DNA from: Azospirillum lipoferum 4B
Lineage (GTDB): Bacteria; Pseudomonadota; Alphaproteobacteria; Azospirillales; Azospirillaceae
Assembly (NCBI RefSeq): GCF_000283655.1
Contig: NC_016622.1
Location: 1,562,501-1,626,500 of the forward strand
Reading direction: 5' to 3'
Length of the DNA stretch: 64,000 nucleotides
Shown here piece by piece: positions 27,662 through 37,722 of this stretch. Numbering within the stretch: the stretch's first letter is position 1; each line of letters starts with the position of its first letter. A model generated the notes under the pieces. That model was not told the origin of the DNA. It made no database searches and saw nothing but the letters and a program-made list of their open reading frames with translations. The position numbers were made by a program, and so were the translations under genes.

Positions 27662-28648
27662 TCACGCCTTGCCGACCAGCACCACACGGGTCCAGGGCCT
27701 CAACCGCGCCAGCGCCTCCAGCACCATCGGCCCGACCAGCCCCGAGATCAGCGCAACGCAGAAGATCACGCCGTCCCCGGCATCCATGCGGTGCAGCAGC
27801 ACGCGGGTCCCTGCGGCGAACATCGCGTGATGCAGATAGATCGCGTAGGAGGACGCTCCCACCATGCGGAAAACGCGGCTGGACGGCATCGCATGGAGAA
27901 GGGTCACGGCTCCGCCCATGCCGCACAGCAGCGCGACGCCGCTGTTCCAGCCGAAATGGGGCAAATACCCCCAGAGCGAGGCCTGATGCAGGGCGATGCC
28001 CAACCCCAGCGCCGTTCCGGCGGTACCCGGCAACATCGTGCCCGGCACCATCGCGCGGAAGCGGGTCACCCCCACCCCCAGCAGGAAATGCGGCAACAGG
28101 AAGCAGGCTTCGTTCACCGACAAGATATTCGAGTCGAAATGCACGGTCAGACAGGCGGCAACCGCGACTGCCATCGCGAGCGCAAATCGGCCCGGCCGGT
28201 CCATCAAATGCGCCGCGTCGAGCAACGCCACCACGGAGAAGATCAGGAACAGCGCCTGCAGGTACCAGAAATGGGCATAGGGGAAGACATAGATCCGCCA
28301 CATCGAATCGGGGACGAGTGTCCCGTTGGCTCCGGGTGCGTGGGTCTGAAGGAAATAGAAGAGAGCGGACACCACCAGGAACGGGAAGCCCAGCCGGCGC
28401 AGCTTCTTGAGGAAGAAGGTCGTCAGCAGCTCGACCCGGGCCGGATTCACGGCATAGACGAGCCCGGAAATGAAGGTGAAGAGCGGCATGCGAATCAGCT
28501 CGAAGCTGTCGGTGGCGTACCGGTAGATGGAACCATCCGCCACCTGCATGCCCGCCCCCGGGGTGCCGACCACATGGTAGGCGACCAGCAGGATGCAGGC
28601 CAGCCCCCTCAACTCCACCACATGATACGGCAATAGATTCCTGCGCAT
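27662..28648 (-). CDS. Acyltransferase family 3 membrane protein
   Basis: A 328-residue integral membrane protein with about ten hydrophobic helices. The family signature appears at the start (VVELRGLACILLVAYHV), followed by MPLFTFISGLVYA and FWYLQALFLIF. Such enzymes O-acylate cell-surface glycans or lipids; the substrate here is unknown. The frame is open to 28966, but the ATG at 28648 has CGGAG six bases upstream and matches the family N-terminus. It precedes fabD by 281 nt in the same direction. Confidence 0.85.
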   Translation of the reverse strand: MRRNLLPYHVVELRGLACILLVAYHVVGTPGAGMQVADGSIYRYATDSFELIRMPLFTFISGLVYAVNPARVELLTTFFLKKLRRLGFPFLVVSALFYFLQTHAPGANGTLVPDSMWRIYVFPYAHFWYLQALFLIFSVVALLDAAHLMDRPGRFALAMAVAVAACLTVHFDSNILSVNEACFLLPHFLLGVGVTRFRAMVPGTMLPGTAGTALGLGIALHQASLWGYLPHFGWNSGVALLCGMGGAVTLLHAMPSSRVFRMVGASSYAIYLHHAMFAAGTRVLLHRMDAGDGVIFCVALISGLVGPMVLEALARLRPWTRVVLVGKA

Positions 28649-28925
28649 GGCTACTCCGGGCACCGGGCTGACATCGCCGGAGGCGGGTCGGCAGGCCCGG
28701 ATGGACCCAACCGCAAGCTCCGCCTTGAGCGGCTTGCGGAACATGGCGCCTGCGCAGGTCGATTGCACTTCGGTCAAATGCGCTGAAGCTATCCCCGGCG
28801 ATATCCACCGTTGCACCGGGCTTACCCAGCGCACGGCCGGAGCGGCGCGCCCGGGCTCATCCGGCCGGTTCCCTGGAAAGGGGATGGTTTTCCCGAAGGT
28901 GGCAGCGCGAGCGGCCGGATTTCCG

Positions 28926-28954
28926 CTTGCTACCACCGCCGGCCTGTGCATACT
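28926..28954 (+). promoter_or_regulatory. Possible promoter of the rpsF operon
   Basis: CTTGCT and CATACT are separated by 17 nt, about 115 nt before the rpsF start. It lies in the 420-bp divergent gap 28649-29068, which holds no convincing gene. Confidence 0.35.
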
Positions 28955-29068
28955 GCGCCGCTTCATAACTCCTTGCCGGCGGTCCGCCGTCGGCTAGGCC
29001 CGGGCGGCTGATCCGATCCATGAGGGATGGGGCGCAGCGCCGGACCATGAACAGCCATGGGGAGTGCA

Positions 29069-29509
29069 ATGGCACTTTACGAGTGCGTGCTGATCGCGCG
29101 CCAGGACATTTCGGCCGCCCAGGCCGAGCAACTCTCTGAGCAGTTCGCCCAGATCGTCCGCGACAACGGCGGCACGATCGCCAAGAGCGAATACTGGGGT
29201 CTGAAGACCCTCACCTACAAGATCAAGAAGAACCGCAAGGGTCACTACACCCTCTTCAACATCGACGCGCCGGCCGCCGCCGTTGCCGAGATGGAGCGGA
29301 ACATGAGCATCAGCGAAGACGTGCTGCGCTTCATGACCGTGCGTGTCGACGCCCTCGATGCCAACCCGTCGGCGATGATGCAGAGCCGCAACGAGCGTAG
29401 CGAGCGCGGCGACCGTGGCGACCGTGGTCCGCGTCGCTTCGACGACCGTGGCCCGCGTCCGCCGCGTCGCCAGGAAAACGTTGCCGCCGCCGAAGGGGAG
29501 ACCGCGTAA
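29069..29509 (+). CDS. rpsF: 30S ribosomal protein S6
   Basis: A 146-residue ribosomal protein that binds 16S rRNA together with S18. The conserved start [15 protein letters not shown] and the [19 protein letters not shown] block are clear. The C-terminal tail is rich in arginine, aspartate and glycine (repeats of [10 protein letters not shown] type), a common alphaproteobacterial extension. GGGGAG precedes the chosen ATG. The stop is immediately adjacent to the rpsR start. Confidence 0.96.
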   Translation: MALYECVLIARQDISAAQAEQLSEQFAQIVRDNGGTIAKSEYWGLKTLTYKIKKNRKGHYTLFNIDAPAAAVAEMERNMSISEDVLRFMTVRVDALDANPSAMMQSRNERSERGDRGDRGPRRFDDRGPRPPRRQENVAAAEGETA

Positions 29510-29779
29510 ATGTCCGACAAGCAGACCACGGGCGCTCCCGCCCGCACCGGCGGCGCCCGCCGCCCGTTCTTCCGTCGCCGCAAGACCTGCCCGTTCTCGG
29601 GTGCGAACGCTCCGGCGATCGACTACAAGGACGTCAAGCTGCTGTCCCGCTTCATCTCCGAGCGCGGGAAGATCGTCCCGAGCCGCATCACCGCGGTCTC
29701 GACGAAGAAGCAGCGTGAACTGGCCCGCGCCATCAAGCGCGCCCGTTTCCTGGCCCTTCTCCCCTACGTGGTGAAGTAA
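29510..29779 (+). CDS. rpsR: 30S ribosomal protein S18
   Basis: An 89-residue protein with the family core [21 protein letters not shown] and the basic [19 protein letters not shown] helix. It forms a heterodimer with S6 on the platform of the small subunit. It starts directly after the rpsF stop codon. Confidence 0.96.
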   Translation: MSDKQTTGAPARTGGARRPFFRRRKTCPFSGANAPAIDYKDVKLLSRFISERGKIVPSRITAVSTKKQRELARAIKRARFLALLPYVVK

Positions 29780-29828
29780 GCCCGGCAAAGGGCCGAAGGG
29801 TTTCGGTGAAGGCAGTCAAGGGGTTTCC

Positions 29829-30788
29829 ATGGCCTTGGGTCCGGCCGGTCCGCTGGTGGTCGCCGTCGGCGGCGGCCTGATAAGTGCGTTCTTCTACCTG
29901 TCCGTGATGTTCGGCGGGATGGGAGCGCTGATCCTGGGCTATCTGGCCCCCCTGCCCCTGTTCCTCACGGGACTGTGGCTGGGGGCGCCCGCGGCGACGA
30001 TGGCCGGCCTGGCCGGCGCCGCCGCGGTGTTGCTGGGCACCTCCGGCAGCATGCTGGTGGCGCTGTCCTACCTGGTGACCGGGGCCGCCCCGGCGATCCT
30101 GGTGGTGCGGCAGTCGCTTCTGGCACGCTCACGAGAGGATGGAACCCTGGAATGGTATCCGCCCGGCCGGGTCCTGATGGGCCTAACCGGGATGGGCGTG
30201 GCGGCGCTGCTCGCCGCGGTGATCCTGACGCTCGGTCAGCCCGGTGGGCTGGAAGGGCTGATGCGGCAGACACTGGCTCGAGTCGTCGAGCCGGCGTTTC
30301 GCATGCAGGGCCAGCAGGCTCCGGATCCCGAGGCATTCTGGGTGGCGGCCGTCCTGCCGGGACTGGTTGCGGTCTCATGGCTTGTCATGATGATCGTCAA
30401 CGCGGTGCTGGCGCAGGGGGCGCTGATGCGGTTCGGCCGCAACCGGCGCCCTGCCATGCGTCTGGCCGAGCTGGAGTTGCCAAACTGGCTGGCGCCGCTT
30501 TTCGCGGTGTCGGTCGCGGCGGCTTCGGTCGTGCCGGGAACCCTCGGGTTCCTGGCGGTCAATCTGGCGCTGATCCTGGCGGTTCCTTTCGCCTTCGCCG
30601 GGCTTTCGGTGGTTCATGTATTCGCCAGCAGCCGGTCGGCCCGCACGCTGATCCTCGTTGGCTTCTACATGATGCTGTTTCTCTTCGGGTGGCCGATCCT
30701 GCTTTTGGTCGGCCTGGGCATGATCGAGCAATGGATCGGGCTGCGCCGCCGGTTTTCCCCCGCGGCCCCCGGTCAGGAGGACGAGTGA
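29829..30788 (+). CDS. DUF2232 family multi-pass membrane protein
   Basis: A 319-residue protein with about eight hydrophobic segments, related to YybS/DUF2232. In alphaproteobacteria it typically lies between rpsR and rplI, as here. Its role is unknown. The [10 protein letters not shown] segment in the second half is a family feature. Its TGA shares one base with the rplI ATG, so the two are translationally coupled. Confidence 0.85.
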   Translation: MALGPAGPLVVAVGGGLISAFFYLSVMFGGMGALILGYLAPLPLFLTGLWLGAPAATMAGLAGAAAVLLGTSGSMLVALSYLVTGAAPAILVVRQSLLARSREDGTLEWYPPGRVLMGLTGMGVAALLAAVILTLGQPGGLEGLMRQTLARVVEPAFRMQGQQAPDPEAFWVAAVLPGLVAVSWLVMMIVNAVLAQGALMRFGRNRRPAMRLAELELPNWLAPLFAVSVAAASVVPGTLGFLAVNLALILAVPFAFAGLSVVHVFASSRSARTLILVGFYMMLFLFGWPILLLVGLGMIEQWIGLRRRFSPAAPGQEDE

Positions 30789-31351
30789 TGGAAGTTATTC
30801 TGCTGGAGCGGGTCGAGAAGCTCGGCCAGATGGGCCAGGTCGTCAATGTGCGTCCCGGCTTCGCCCGCAACTATCTGCTGCCGCAGCGGAAGGCCATGCG
30901 CGCCACCAAGGCGAACCTGGCCGTCTTCGAGAAGCAGAAGGCCCACCTTGAGGCCGTGAACCTCGAGCGCCGCAAGGACGCCGAGCATGTCGCGACCAAG
31001 ATGGACAACGTGACGGTCGTCGTGATCCGTCAGGCCGCCGAGACCGGCGTCCTGTACGGCTCTGTGACCACCCGCGACGTTTCCGACGCGCTGACCGCCG
31101 CCGGCTATAAGACCGACCGCAAGCAGGTCCAGATCGATACCCCGATCAAGACCCTGGGTCTGTTCAAGCTGCGCGTCGTCCTGCATCCGGAAGTGTCGAT
31201 CACGGTCACGGTCAACGTCGCCCGTTCGGCCGAAGAGGCCGAGCTGCAGGCCCAGCGCGGTGGCATGATCACCGCCGCCGACCTGCGCGACGAGGACGAG
31301 GAAGAAGAGACCTACGTCGAAGAGACCGCGACCGAGGAAGAGGAGGGCTGA
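30788..31351 (+). CDS. rplI: 50S ribosomal protein L9
   Basis: A 187-residue protein binding 23S rRNA at the base of the L1 stalk. The start [16 protein letters not shown] and the [11 protein letters not shown] motif are diagnostic. The acidic tail, ending in a glutamate-rich run, is longer than in E. coli (about 149 residues). It is the last gene of the operon and is followed by a clear terminator. Confidence 0.96.
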   Translation: MEVILLERVEKLGQMGQVVNVRPGFARNYLLPQRKAMRATKANLAVFEKQKAHLEAVNLERRKDAEHVATKMDNVTVVVIRQAAETGVLYGSVTTRDVSDALTAAGYKTDRKQVQIDTPIKTLGLFKLRVVLHPEVSITVTVNVARSAEEAELQAQRGGMITAADLRDEDEEEETYVEETATEEEEG

Positions 31352-31421
31352 TCGCCCTTCTGCCAATGTCTGGCCGGACCTGTGTCCGGGAGGCTGCGGC
31401 ATCGTCGCACCGCTCGTCCGG

Positions 31422-31455
31422 AAACCGCCCGCCCCAACCGGGGCCGGGCGGTTTT
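31422..31455 (+). terminator. Terminator of the rpsF-rplI operon
   Basis: The stem AACCGCCCG pairs with CGGGCGGTT around a CCCCAACCGGGGC loop and is followed by a short T run, about 70 nt after the rplI stop. Confidence 0.75.
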
Positions 31456-31612
31456 CCGCATTCGGGCGGGGGTTCCGCTGCGGAACCTCAGCACTGACCC
31501 GCATGCATATATCCGTGACGTCCGATTTGGGTAGCAGTCCTGACCGATCGACCGATTGTCGCACCCCCTCCCCACGCGCATGCTGGATTCGGCACCGCGG
31601 AAGGAGTTCGGC

Positions 31613-32899
31613 ATGCTGCTGGTTCGTCTGCTTGCCGCCGCCAAGGGCGACGGAACCCTGAATCTCGTCACCGTCGATGGAGAACACCATCGGATCGGCT
31701 CCGGTCCACCCAAACTGACGCTTCGGCTCCACGACCGCGCTGTGGAGCGGGACCTGCTGATCAATCCCCGCCTGCGCTTCGGCGAAGCCTATATGGATGG
31801 GCGCCTGTCCATCGAGGGCGGCACCATCTACGACCTGCTGTCGATGCTGATGAGTGGCAGCGAGGTGCAGGGGGCGCTCGGCCGCGCCGTTGAAGCGCTG
31901 TCGCCGATTCTGCGCCGTGCGCAGCAGTACAATCCGATGCGGCGCTCACGGCAGAACGTCGAGCATCACTACAACCTATCGCGCGAGTTCTACGAACTCT
32001 TTCTCGACCGCGATATGCAGTATTCCTGTGCCTACTTTTCCGAACCGGGCATGTCGCTGGACGACGCGCAGGAAGCCAAGAAGCGCCACATCGCAGCCAA
32101 ACTGCTTTTGGTGCCTGGGATGCGCGTACTCGACATCGGCTGCGGCTGGGGTGGCATGGCGCTTTATCTTGCCCGGCACACGGGAGCGCGGGTGACCGGC
32201 ATCACGCTGTCCTCCGAACAGTTCGAGGTGGCGAAGCGGCGGGCCGAGGAGACTGGGCTGTCCGACCGCGTCACCTTCGAACTGCGGGACTATCGGGAGT
32301 TCGCCGGCACCCACCCGGCCGCATTCGACCGCATCGTCTCGGTCGGCATGTTCGAGCATGTCGGCGTGCCGCAGTACCGCACATATTTCGACGCCGTCCG
32401 CGGCATGCTGAACGAAGATGGCGTGGCGTTGATCCACTCCATCGGCCGGCTGAAGGAGCCGGGAGCCACCAATCCGTGGATTCGGAAATACATTTTCCCC
32501 GGCGGCTATTCCCCTGCTCTGTCGGAGGTGTTGCCGGTCATCGAGCGGTCCGGACTGTTCACGACCGACCTGGAGGTGCTGCGCCTGCATTACGCGGAGA
32601 CCCTGCGCCATTGGCGCAGCCGGTTCGACGCGCGGCGGGACGAAGCTAAGGCACTGTATGACGAACGCTTCTGCAGGATGTGGGAGTTTTATCTGGCCGG
32701 TGCGGAACTTTCGTTCCTGCTGCAGGGGCACATGGTGTTCCAGGTGCAGGTCGCACGCAACTTGGGTGCGGTGCCGCTGACGCGCGACTACATGGTGAAT
32801 GCGGAACGCCATCTGGCGAAGGGATCGGCCGGCATCGGTGCGAGCGTCGGCGGTGTGCCGATGCTCCGGCCCGCACACAGCCCGGAGTCGGCGAACTGA
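31613..32899 (+). CDS. cfa: Cyclopropane-fatty-acyl-phospholipid synthase
   Basis: A SAM-dependent enzyme that adds a methylene bridge across double bonds of membrane phospholipid acyl chains. The SAM motif VLDIGCGWGGMAL and the family stretches VEHHYNLSREFYELFLD, MQYSCAYF, SVGMFEHVG and FPGGYSP are present. From the chosen ATG it has 428 residues. GGAAGGAG lies seven bases before this ATG; an in-frame ATG at 31580 lacks a ribosome-binding site. It is probably monocistronic. Confidence 0.92.
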   Translation: MLLVRLLAAAKGDGTLNLVTVDGEHHRIGSGPPKLTLRLHDRAVERDLLINPRLRFGEAYMDGRLSIEGGTIYDLLSMLMSGSEVQGALGRAVEALSPILRRAQQYNPMRRSRQNVEHHYNLSREFYELFLDRDMQYSCAYFSEPGMSLDDAQEAKKRHIAAKLLLVPGMRVLDIGCGWGGMALYLARHTGARVTGITLSSEQFEVAKRRAEETGLSDRVTFELRDYREFAGTHPAAFDRIVSVGMFEHVGVPQYRTYFDAVRGMLNEDGVALIHSIGRLKEPGATNPWIRKYIFPGGYSPALSEVLPVIERSGLFTTDLEVLRLHYAETLRHWRSRFDARRDEAKALYDERFCRMWEFYLAGAELSFLLQGHMVFQVQVARNLGAVPLTRDYMVNAERHLAKGSAGIGASVGGVPMLRPAHSPESAN

Positions 32900-33080
32900 C
32901 CGGTTGAACGCTGCGATCGGCGGCTTTCCGGCAATTTCCGACGGCTGGAACGGCAATATCCAGCCAACCGGTAATACCAATTGACCATCATGGCCGGCTG
33001 TAGTGCCGCGTTGCAAGCGGAATCATGCGACATCGACGCCTAAGCCGCCGCCGTGCCTTCCTTTCCGTCACGGGGCGATG

Positions 33081-33086
33081 CTATAT
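33081..33086 (+). promoter_or_regulatory. Candidate -10 element for icd
   Basis: CTATAT matches the alphaproteobacterial -10 consensus and lies 138 nt before the icd start; the -35 region at 17-nt spacing is weak. The 325-bp gap 32900-33224 contains no gene. Confidence 0.3.
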
Positions 33087-33224
33087 AACCGCGATTGATT
33101 TCCGCCCGGGGTACCGGGGAGCCACCCATGCGGCATGCTCCCCGGCAACAAGCGCCCGCTGGACGACGCGCCCGGCTCCCAAGGAATGACAACGCCCTTA
33201 CCCGTTCGGGGAGATCTCGCACCC

Positions 33225-34448
33225 ATGACCAAGATCAAGGTAGCCAATCCGGTCGTCGAACTCGACGGCGACGAGATGACGCGCATCATCTGGCAGTTCA
33301 TCAAAGACAAGCTGATCCTGCCCTACCTCGACATCGACCTGAAGTACTACGACCTCGGCATCGAGAACCGCGACAAGACCGACGACAAGGTCACCGTCGA
33401 GTCGGCGAACGCCATCAAGCAGTATGGCGTCGGCGTGAAGTGCGCGACCATCACCCCGGATGAGGCGCGGGTGAAGGAGTTCAACCTCAAGAAGATGTGG
33501 AAGTCGCCGAACGGCACGATCCGCAACATCCTGGGCGGCACCGTCTTCCGCGAGCCGATCGTCTGCTCGAACGTTCCGCGCTACGTCCCGGGCTGGACCA
33601 AGCCGATCATCATCGGCCGCCACGCCTTCGGCGACCAGTACAAGGCCACCGACTTCGTCGTTCCCGGCCCGGGCAAGATGACGATCAAGTGGGAAGCCGC
33701 CGACGGCAGCAGCCAGATCGAGCATGAGGTGTTCGACTACCCGAGCGCCGGTGTGGCGATGGGCATGTACAACCTCGACGATTCGATCGAAGGCTTCGCC
33801 CACTCCAGCTTCATGTATGGTCTGGAGCGCGGCTACTCGGTCTATCTGTCGACGAAGAACACGATCCTGAAGGCCTATGACGGCCGCTTCAAGGACATCT
33901 TCCAGAAGATCTTCGACGAGACCTATGCCGACCAGTTCAAGGCCAAGGGTCTGGTCTATGAGCACCGCCTGATCGACGACATGGTCGCCTCCGCCCTGAA
34001 GTGGGAAGGCGGCTTCGTCTGGGCCTGCAAGAACTACGACGGCGATGTGGAGTCGGACGTGGTGGCGCAGGGCTTCGGCTCGCTGGGCCTGATGACCTCG
34101 GTGCTGGTGACGCCGGACGGCAAGACCGTCGAGGCCGAGGCCGCCCACGGCACGGTGACCCGCCATTACCGCGAGCACCAGAAGGGCAAGGAGACCTCGA
34201 CCAACCCGATCGCGTCGATCTATGCCTGGACCCAGGGTCTGGCCTATCGCGGCAAGTTCGACGATACCCCGGACGTGGTCAAGTTCGCCCAGACGCTGGA
34301 GCGCGTCTGCGTCGAGACCGTCGAGTCCGGCTACATGACCAAGGATCTCGCCATCCTGATCGGCCCGCAGCAGCCGTGGCTGACCACCAAGCAGTTCCTG
34401 GACAAGCTGTCGGACAATCTGGAAAAGAAGATGGCCGCCTGGTCGTAA
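33225..34448 (+). CDS. icd: NADP-dependent isocitrate dehydrogenase, homodimeric eukaryote-like type
   Basis: A 407-residue enzyme oxidising isocitrate to 2-oxoglutarate in the TCA cycle. The N-terminus [20 protein letters not shown] and motifs [19 protein letters not shown] and [14 protein letters not shown] identify the class that includes the eukaryotic and rhizobial NADP enzymes. GGGGAG lies 12 nt before the chosen ATG; longer in-frame starts lack homology. A terminator follows. A second, unrelated-class isocitrate dehydrogenase is at 39134. Confidence 0.95.
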   Translation: MTKIKVANPVVELDGDEMTRIIWQFIKDKLILPYLDIDLKYYDLGIENRDKTDDKVTVESANAIKQYGVGVKCATITPDEARVKEFNLKKMWKSPNGTIRNILGGTVFREPIVCSNVPRYVPGWTKPIIIGRHAFGDQYKATDFVVPGPGKMTIKWEAADGSSQIEHEVFDYPSAGVAMGMYNLDDSIEGFAHSSFMYGLERGYSVYLSTKNTILKAYDGRFKDIFQKIFDETYADQFKAKGLVYEHRLIDDMVASALKWEGGFVWACKNYDGDVESDVVAQGFGSLGLMTSVLVTPDGKTVEAEAAHGTVTRHYREHQKGKETSTNPIASIYAWTQGLAYRGKFDDTPDVVKFAQTLERVCVETVESGYMTKDLAILIGPQQPWLTTKQFLDKLSDNLEKKMAAWS

Positions 34449-34520
34449 GACCTGCACTGTCTTTCTCAGGGTGCGACGCCGCGTCCGGGTCAAACCGGAT
34501 CGCGGCTCGGCTAGGGTTCG

Positions 34521-34549
34521 GGCGGGGAGTTTCGGCTCCCCGCCTTTTT
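34521..34549 (+). terminator. Rho-independent terminator after icd
   Basis: A perfect 9-bp stem, GGCGGGGAG and CTCCCCGCC, has a six-base loop and is followed by TTTTT. Confidence 0.85.
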
Positions 34550-34578
34550 CTTATCCGGTTCAGGAAGGACCCAACCCG

Positions 34579-34959
34579 ATGCCCAACGATCTGTTCCGCG
34601 TCGCCGTCGTCGGCGCTGGCGAGACCGGAACGCCCCTGTTGCGCAAGCTGCTGGCCGCCCCGTTCGTCGAACTTCTGGGCGTGGCCGACCTTGATGCAGA
34701 GGCGCCGGGCATGCGCCTCGCCAGTCACCGCGGCGTCAAGACCACCACCGACTTTCAGGAATTGGCCCGGTTGGGCGAGCAGCTGGACGTGCTGATCGAT
34801 GTCACCGGCGTACCGGCGGTCCGCGAATCCCTGCGCAAGGCGATGCAGGAAACCGGCAACCATCACACGGTGATCGTCCACGAGATGGTCGTGCAACTGA
34901 TGCTGTCGCTCCTGAATGGCGAGTTGGTGCGCTTGAAGCACGATACGCAGGACTATTGA
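34579..34959 (+). CDS. Small Rossmann-fold NAD(P)-binding protein
   Basis: A 126-residue protein consisting of little more than a dinucleotide-binding fold: the glycine motif VAVVGAGETGTP at residues 8-19 and DVLIDVTGVPAVRESL around 75-90. It resembles the N-terminal half of homoserine or oxidoreductase-type dehydrogenases but lacks a catalytic domain, so it may be a redox or nucleotide sensor. AGGAAGGA precedes the ATG. It lies between the icd terminator and the SPFH gene. Confidence 0.65.
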   Translation: MPNDLFRVAVVGAGETGTPLLRKLLAAPFVELLGVADLDAEAPGMRLASHRGVKTTTDFQELARLGEQLDVLIDVTGVPAVRESLRKAMQETGNHHTVIVHEMVVQLMLSLLNGELVRLKHDTQDY

Positions 34960-35062
34960 GGCGGCGGCGTTTGCAGGCTCCGCGAATTGCCTCATGATGG
35001 GCCGAGGGTGTCCACCGCGGCGCCCGCCCATATCGGGAGCCCATGTCAGGAGCGGCCATCGC

Positions 35063-36019
35063 ATGGAACTCGGCATTCTGGTCATTGCGGCGTTCGTTCT
35101 GGTCGTCATCCTGGCGATCACCAGCGTTCGCATCGTCCCCCAGGGGTTCAACTTCATCGTCGAACGGCTGGGCCGTTATCAGGAAACGCTGCTGCCGGGC
35201 TTCAACGTCATTTTTCCGGTCATCAGCTCCGTCCGCGCGAAGGTCGACATGCGCGAGACGGTGGTGGACGTGCCGTCGCAGAGCGTGATCACCAAGGACA
35301 ACGCCGCGGTGACCGCCGATGGCGTGCTGTATTTTCAGGTGCTTGATCCGATGAAGGCGACCTATGAGGTCAATGACCTGCAGCGGGCGATCCAGACGCT
35401 GGCGATGACCACCACCCGCACGGTGATGGGCTCCATGGATCTGGACGAGTTGCTGAGCCAGCGCGAAGCGATCAACGCCAGCCTGCTCCGCGCGGTGGAC
35501 GAGGCGACTGCCTCCTGGGGCGTGCGGGTGACCCGCATCGAGTTGCGCGACATCACCCCGCCCGAGGACATCGTGCAGGCGATGGGCCGCCAGTTGAAGG
35601 CTGAGCGCCTCCGCCGTGCCCAAATCCTGGAGGCCGACGCGGAGAAGGAAAGCCAGATCCGCATTGCCCAGGGCAAGCTGGAAGCCGCCAAGCTGGAGGC
35701 CGAAGCGCGTGAACGACTGGCAGAGGCGGAAGCCAAGGCGACCCGACTGGTCTCGGAGGCGGTGGCACAGGGATCGAACCAGGCCCTGGGCTATTTTCTC
35801 GGCCAGAAATACATGGAGGCGTTGAAAGCCTTCGCCGCCTCTCCCAACCAGAAAACCATGATCCTGCCAGTGGAATTGGCTGGCGTCGCCGGTGCCCTGG
35901 CCGGGCTGGGCGATTTGGTGCGCGATGCCACCCCACCCCGGACGCCCGCCGCATCACAGCCCCCGCCGCGCAATCCGTGGTCAGTGCCACCGACTTCGTC
36001 CTCGGCGGACGGGGAGTGA
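35063..36019 (+). CDS. SPFH/stomatin-like membrane protein (QmcA family)
   Basis: A 318-residue protein with one N-terminal membrane helix (3-22), an SPFH domain starting at VRIVPQGFNFIVERLGRY, a long alanine/glutamate-rich coiled coil (about 190-250), and a proline-rich tail. These proteins oligomerise at the inner membrane and modulate FtsH-type proteolysis and membrane microdomains. The next gene encodes its usual NfeD-like partner four nucleotides downstream. Confidence 0.9.
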   Translation: MELGILVIAAFVLVVILAITSVRIVPQGFNFIVERLGRYQETLLPGFNVIFPVISSVRAKVDMRETVVDVPSQSVITKDNAAVTADGVLYFQVLDPMKATYEVNDLQRAIQTLAMTTTRTVMGSMDLDELLSQREAINASLLRAVDEATASWGVRVTRIELRDITPPEDIVQAMGRQLKAERLRRAQILEADAEKESQIRIAQGKLEAAKLEAEARERLAEAEAKATRLVSEAVAQGSNQALGYFLGQKYMEALKAFAASPNQKTMILPVELAGVAGALAGLGDLVRDATPPRTPAASQPPPRNPWSVPPTSSSADGE

Positions 36020-36023
36020 CCGC

Positions 36024-36497
36024 ATGTCGCCGCTGCTGTGGGGAGCGCTGGGTGCTTTGCTGATTGCAGCGGAATTGGTGCTGCCCGGAATCTTCCTGAT
36101 CTGGTTCGGCGGGGCGGCTTTGCTCACCGGCCTCGTCACTGCACTCTGGCACGATTGGGGGCTGATCAACGAGGCTGGCTTCTTCACCATCGCCGCGGGC
36201 ACCGCAGTGGGCATCGCCATTGCCCATGCCCGGCGGCGCAACGCGTCGGCGGAAGTCGACGCCTCACGGATCAACGACCGTGCAGGCCAGTTGGTCGGTC
36301 GGGCAGTGATGCTGACTGAACCGATCGCCAACGGCCACGGACGCGTGTTCGTCGGCGACACGCTATGGGCGGTGGAAGGGCCGGACCGGCCGGCCGGAAC
36401 CGCCATGGTGGTCGCCGGGCACCGCGGAATGATACTGCTGCTTCAAGATGCGACGGAGCCACCACGGCAGAGTACGTATCACGGTGCGGCGGAGTGA
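36024..36497 (+). CDS. NfeD-like membrane protein
   Basis: A 157-residue protein with two or three membrane helices (about 3-75) followed by an OB-fold domain with the GRVFVGDTLWAVEGP motif. NfeD proteins are encoded beside SPFH genes and form a complex with the stomatin partner. It begins four nt after the SPFH stop, with GGGGAG upstream. Confidence 0.88.
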   Translation: MSPLLWGALGALLIAAELVLPGIFLIWFGGAALLTGLVTALWHDWGLINEAGFFTIAAGTAVGIAIAHARRRNASAEVDASRINDRAGQLVGRAVMLTEPIANGHGRVFVGDTLWAVEGPDRPAGTAMVVAGHRGMILLLQDATEPPRQSTYHGAAE

Positions 36498-36669
36498 CCG
36501 GGAATCCGCCGAAAAGGCGCTGCATGCCGACACACCGTCTCCTGCCCGACGGGGAGCCATCAAGCTCCGTTGGAGGAGCGCCGAGCACGAACAGGCGGTG
36601 AGAGCAGAAATCGTTGGCGTTGAGCGAGGTGGCTGCCGTTGTCCGTCGGCCCGTTGCGGGGTGGCGGCT

Positions 36670-37062
36670 TTATCCCCCTGCGACGGGTGAGCAAATCTCG
36701 ACCAGACATCCATCGATATCGCGGACATAGCCGACGATCTGACCACAGGGCTTCTCGACCGGCGGTGATACGGCGTCCGCTCCCGCAGCGATGGCCGTCG
36801 CATAGGCCGCCCGCGGATCGTCGGTCACGAGAGCGATCTCGAAACCGGAGGAAATCTCGCCCTTGAGGTTGGGACGGATCGCGAGGCCATTCATTTCCGC
36901 CATCGGCTCGCCGGCGAAGGCCAAGGTCGTTTCTCCGGTATCGAGCTCCGCGTACAGGTTGCTTTCATGCACGAAGCGACGCTTCAGGCCAAAGGCACGT
37001 TCGTAGAAATCAATCGTGGCAAGCACGTCGGCAACATAGATGATGGTGTATCCGAGCTTCAT
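36670..37062 (-). CDS. VOC family (glyoxalase/bleomycin-resistance fold) protein
   Basis: A 130-residue single-module VOC protein beginning MKLGYTIIYVADVLATIDFY and ending with a VRDIDGCLVEICSPV strand. The conserved metal-ligand glutamates at the ends of the two beta-alpha-beta units are plausible (ELDTGETT and LVEIC). The substrate cannot be inferred. GGGAG precedes the ATG. Confidence 0.85.
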   Translation of the reverse strand: MKLGYTIIYVADVLATIDFYERAFGLKRRFVHESNLYAELDTGETTLAFAGEPMAEMNGLAIRPNLKGEISSGFEIALVTDDPRAAYATAIAAGADAVSPPVEKPCGQIVGYVRDIDGCLVEICSPVAGG

Positions 37063-37126
37063 GCTGCGCTCCCGACCTGTTTGCGGTGCCCCGCTTTCTG
37101 CGTTCTTCCCCTCGCAGCCACCAAAC

Positions 37127-37162
37127 AAAAAAGCCCGTCTCTCCCCCGAGAGCGGGCTTTTT
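37127..37162 (-). terminator. Terminator downstream of gcrA
   Basis: A stem of AAAAAGCCCG with TCTC/GAGA extension pairs with GCGGGCTTTTT; it is T-rich on both strands but sits just after the gcrA stop codon on the minus strand. Confidence 0.8.
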
Positions 37163-37180
37163 GAACAACCGTTCGGCGGA

Positions 37181-37549
37181 TCAGGCAGCGCCGACGTTGC
37201 GGTCCTCGTCACGCTTCTTGCTGCCCGACGCCGGCTGGTAGGCCAGGGCGGCATGTTCGGCGCAATAGGGCATGCCGGGCAAAGCGGTCTTGCCGCAGAA
37301 ATGGAAGTCCTGATGCTTGGGATCGCCGACCGGCCATTTGCACATCCGCTCCGTCAGAGCAAGAATGGTGGCGCCACGCGTCGGCTTCTTCTTGATAGGC
37401 GACGGCCGGCCTGACAAGCCCAGACGGTGGGCCTTGCCGATGACCGCGTTGCGGGTGATGTCTCCCAGAATGTCGGCGATCTCGCTCGCGCTCAACCCCT
37501 GGGACCAGAGATCCTTGAGCTGTTGAATCCGCTCGTCCGTCCAACTCAT
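37181..37549 (-). CDS. gcrA: GcrA cell-cycle regulator
   Basis: A 122-residue transcriptional regulator specific to alphaproteobacteria, which works with sigma-70 at promoters carrying CcrM-methylated GANTC sites. The helix-turn-helix start MSWTDERIQQLKDLWSQGL and the RNAVIGKAHRLGL recognition helix are canonical. The C-terminal cysteine/histidine stretch (MCKWPVGDP, FCGK, PYCAEH) is conserved. It is shorter than the Caulobacter protein because the linker is brief. Confidence 0.92.
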   Translation of the reverse strand: MSWTDERIQQLKDLWSQGLSASEIADILGDITRNAVIGKAHRLGLSGRPSPIKKKPTRGATILALTERMCKWPVGDPKHQDFHFCGKTALPGMPYCAEHAALAYQPASGSKKRDEDRNVGAA

Positions 37550-37722
37550 CCCCGAGTACTCCCGATCCGGTGTCCGGTTATGTTGTGGCAAACAGGTCAC
37601 GGTCTAGTGCCGTTTTCCATAAGCCGCAACATTTTGTGCCAGCCGGTGAGGAAGCTACCAGATGACGGCCGCTGACGATAGGGGGCGCGGCAACATTCCT
37701 GTTGATAAGTCGGTGGGTAGAC

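Noticed and set aside
36498-36669. Small frames between nfeD and the VOC gene
   Set aside because: No ribosome-binding site, no homology, and composition of noncoding DNA.
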